NCBI RefSeq assembly: GCF_038396845.1
Contig: NZ_CP151587.1
Span: 3,632,001-3,696,000 of the forward strand
Source of the DNA: Gymnodinialimonas sp. 57CJ19
GTDB taxonomy: Bacteria > Pseudomonadota > Alphaproteobacteria > Rhodobacterales > Rhodobacteraceae
Length of the DNA: 64,000 nucleotides
Direction of reading: 5' to 3'
The position numbers were made by a program, and so were the translations under genes. Every line of letters begins with the position of its first letter. Within the stretch, counting starts at the first letter, position 1. Below are positions 63,653 through 64,000 of this stretch, one piece after another. The notes under the pieces are model-generated. The model was not told the DNA's origin and did not search any database. It worked only from the letters and a program-made list of their open reading frames with translations.

Positions 63653-64000
63653 TTACGCCTTACCTGCGTTCTTGACCGCGTCACCAAACCAGCCCGTGAT
63701 ATGCTCCAGCCGGGTCAAGGCCGTTCCCACAGTGACCGCATCCGCACCCGCGGCAATCGCCTCGTGCGCCAGTTCGGGCGTGTTCACGCGACCTTCCGCC
63801 ATGACGAACGCCCCCAAATCCTTGAAGGCCCGAATGAGGTCGAAATCCACACCCTCGGCGCGCCCGGCGGTCTCTTCGGTATAGCCCGAGAGGGTGCTGC
63901 CAAGGATTGTAGCGCCCTGAGCCAAAGCGCGGCGGCCATCGTCCAGACTTGAGCAATCCGCCATGGCCAGCGCCCCTGCCCCATGGATTGCGGCAAGGAT
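63653..64000 (-). CDS. nanE: N-acetylmannosamine-6-phosphate 2-epimerase, C-terminal part
   Basis: The last ~115 residues of NanE, a TIM-barrel enzyme converting ManNAc-6-P to GlcNAc-6-P. Seen are MADCSSLDDGRRALAQG, GSTLSGYTEET, the VMAEGRVNTPELA loop (active-site Glu/Arg) and AGADAVTVGTALTRLEHI. The start and first half lie beyond the right edge, where the rest of a sialic acid uptake and nanA locus would be expected. It heads the part of the operon seen here. Confidence 0.92.
   Translation of the reverse strand: MLAAIHGAGALAMADCSSLDDGRRALAQGATILGSTLSGYTEETAGRAEGVDFDLIRAFKDLGAFVMAEGRVNTPELAHEAIAAGADAVTVGTALTRLEHITGWFGDAVKNAGKA

Overview
This is a GC-rich stretch of alphaproteobacterial chromosome, most likely from a marine member of the Rhodobacteraceae (roseobacter group). 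The case for this is the combination of an RpoH-driven hsp20 gene followed by a DUF1150 gene, a pccB/pccA/mutase propionyl-CoA locus with its own ScfR-type regulator (PccR), several small Rhodobacterales-type genes, and the hairpin-plus-conserved-tail intergenic repeats usual in this family. There is no transposase, integrase, prophage, CRISPR array, tRNA or rRNA. Most of the window reads as ordinary core chromosome.

Layout. 1-6.5 kb: end of nadE, a leucine-rich-repeat lipoprotein, a Kef-type antiporter, the hsp20/DUF1150 pair behind a clear heat-shock promoter and a ROSE-like RNA thermometer, then purE-purK. 6.5-10.5 kb: a secreted hydrolase, a Nudix protein, an EamA exporter next to an orphan phnM-like gene, and a secreted protein made of three Tudor/chromo-barrel-like repeats. 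10.7-12.8 kb: groES-groEL behind a CIRCE element. 12.9-19.5 kb: chemoreceptor, Mn-type pyrophosphatase, HAD phosphatase, MaoC hydratase, ribF, YcgN-like protein. 19.5-32.2 kb: the propionyl-CoA cassette (mutase, biotin carboxylase subunit, carboxyltransferase subunit) interleaved with small unknown genes and a sulfotransferase-like gene, with pccR and TTTGCAAA motifs upstream of both pccB and pccR. 32.3-41.2 kb: CoxG-like protein, another EamA exporter, an autotransporter-barrel protein, YebC, and two convergent SLC13/RCK transporters. 41.8-54.9 kb: housekeeping and peptidase genes (YmdB-like phosphodiesterase, 5-formyl-THF cyclo-ligase, DnaJ/TerB protein, pepF, M28, M19, M20), rpoH, and rluD divergent from a small membrane protein gene with overlapping start codons.

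55.1-59.5 kb is the best candidate for something undescribed: an AraC regulator diverging from cupin, flavin monooxygenase, cupin paralogue and HGGxW alpha/beta hydrolase, probably a small catabolic operon of unknown substrate. 59.6-64 kb is an amino-sugar/sialic acid catabolic operon (nanE partial, ROK kinase, nagB, nagA) with a Gfo/Idh/MocA oxidoreductase downstream; it continues past the right edge.

The heat-shock genes form a visible circuit: rpoH lies in the window, and both hsp20 and groESL carry matching control sites. The propionate genes form a second circuit with pccR.
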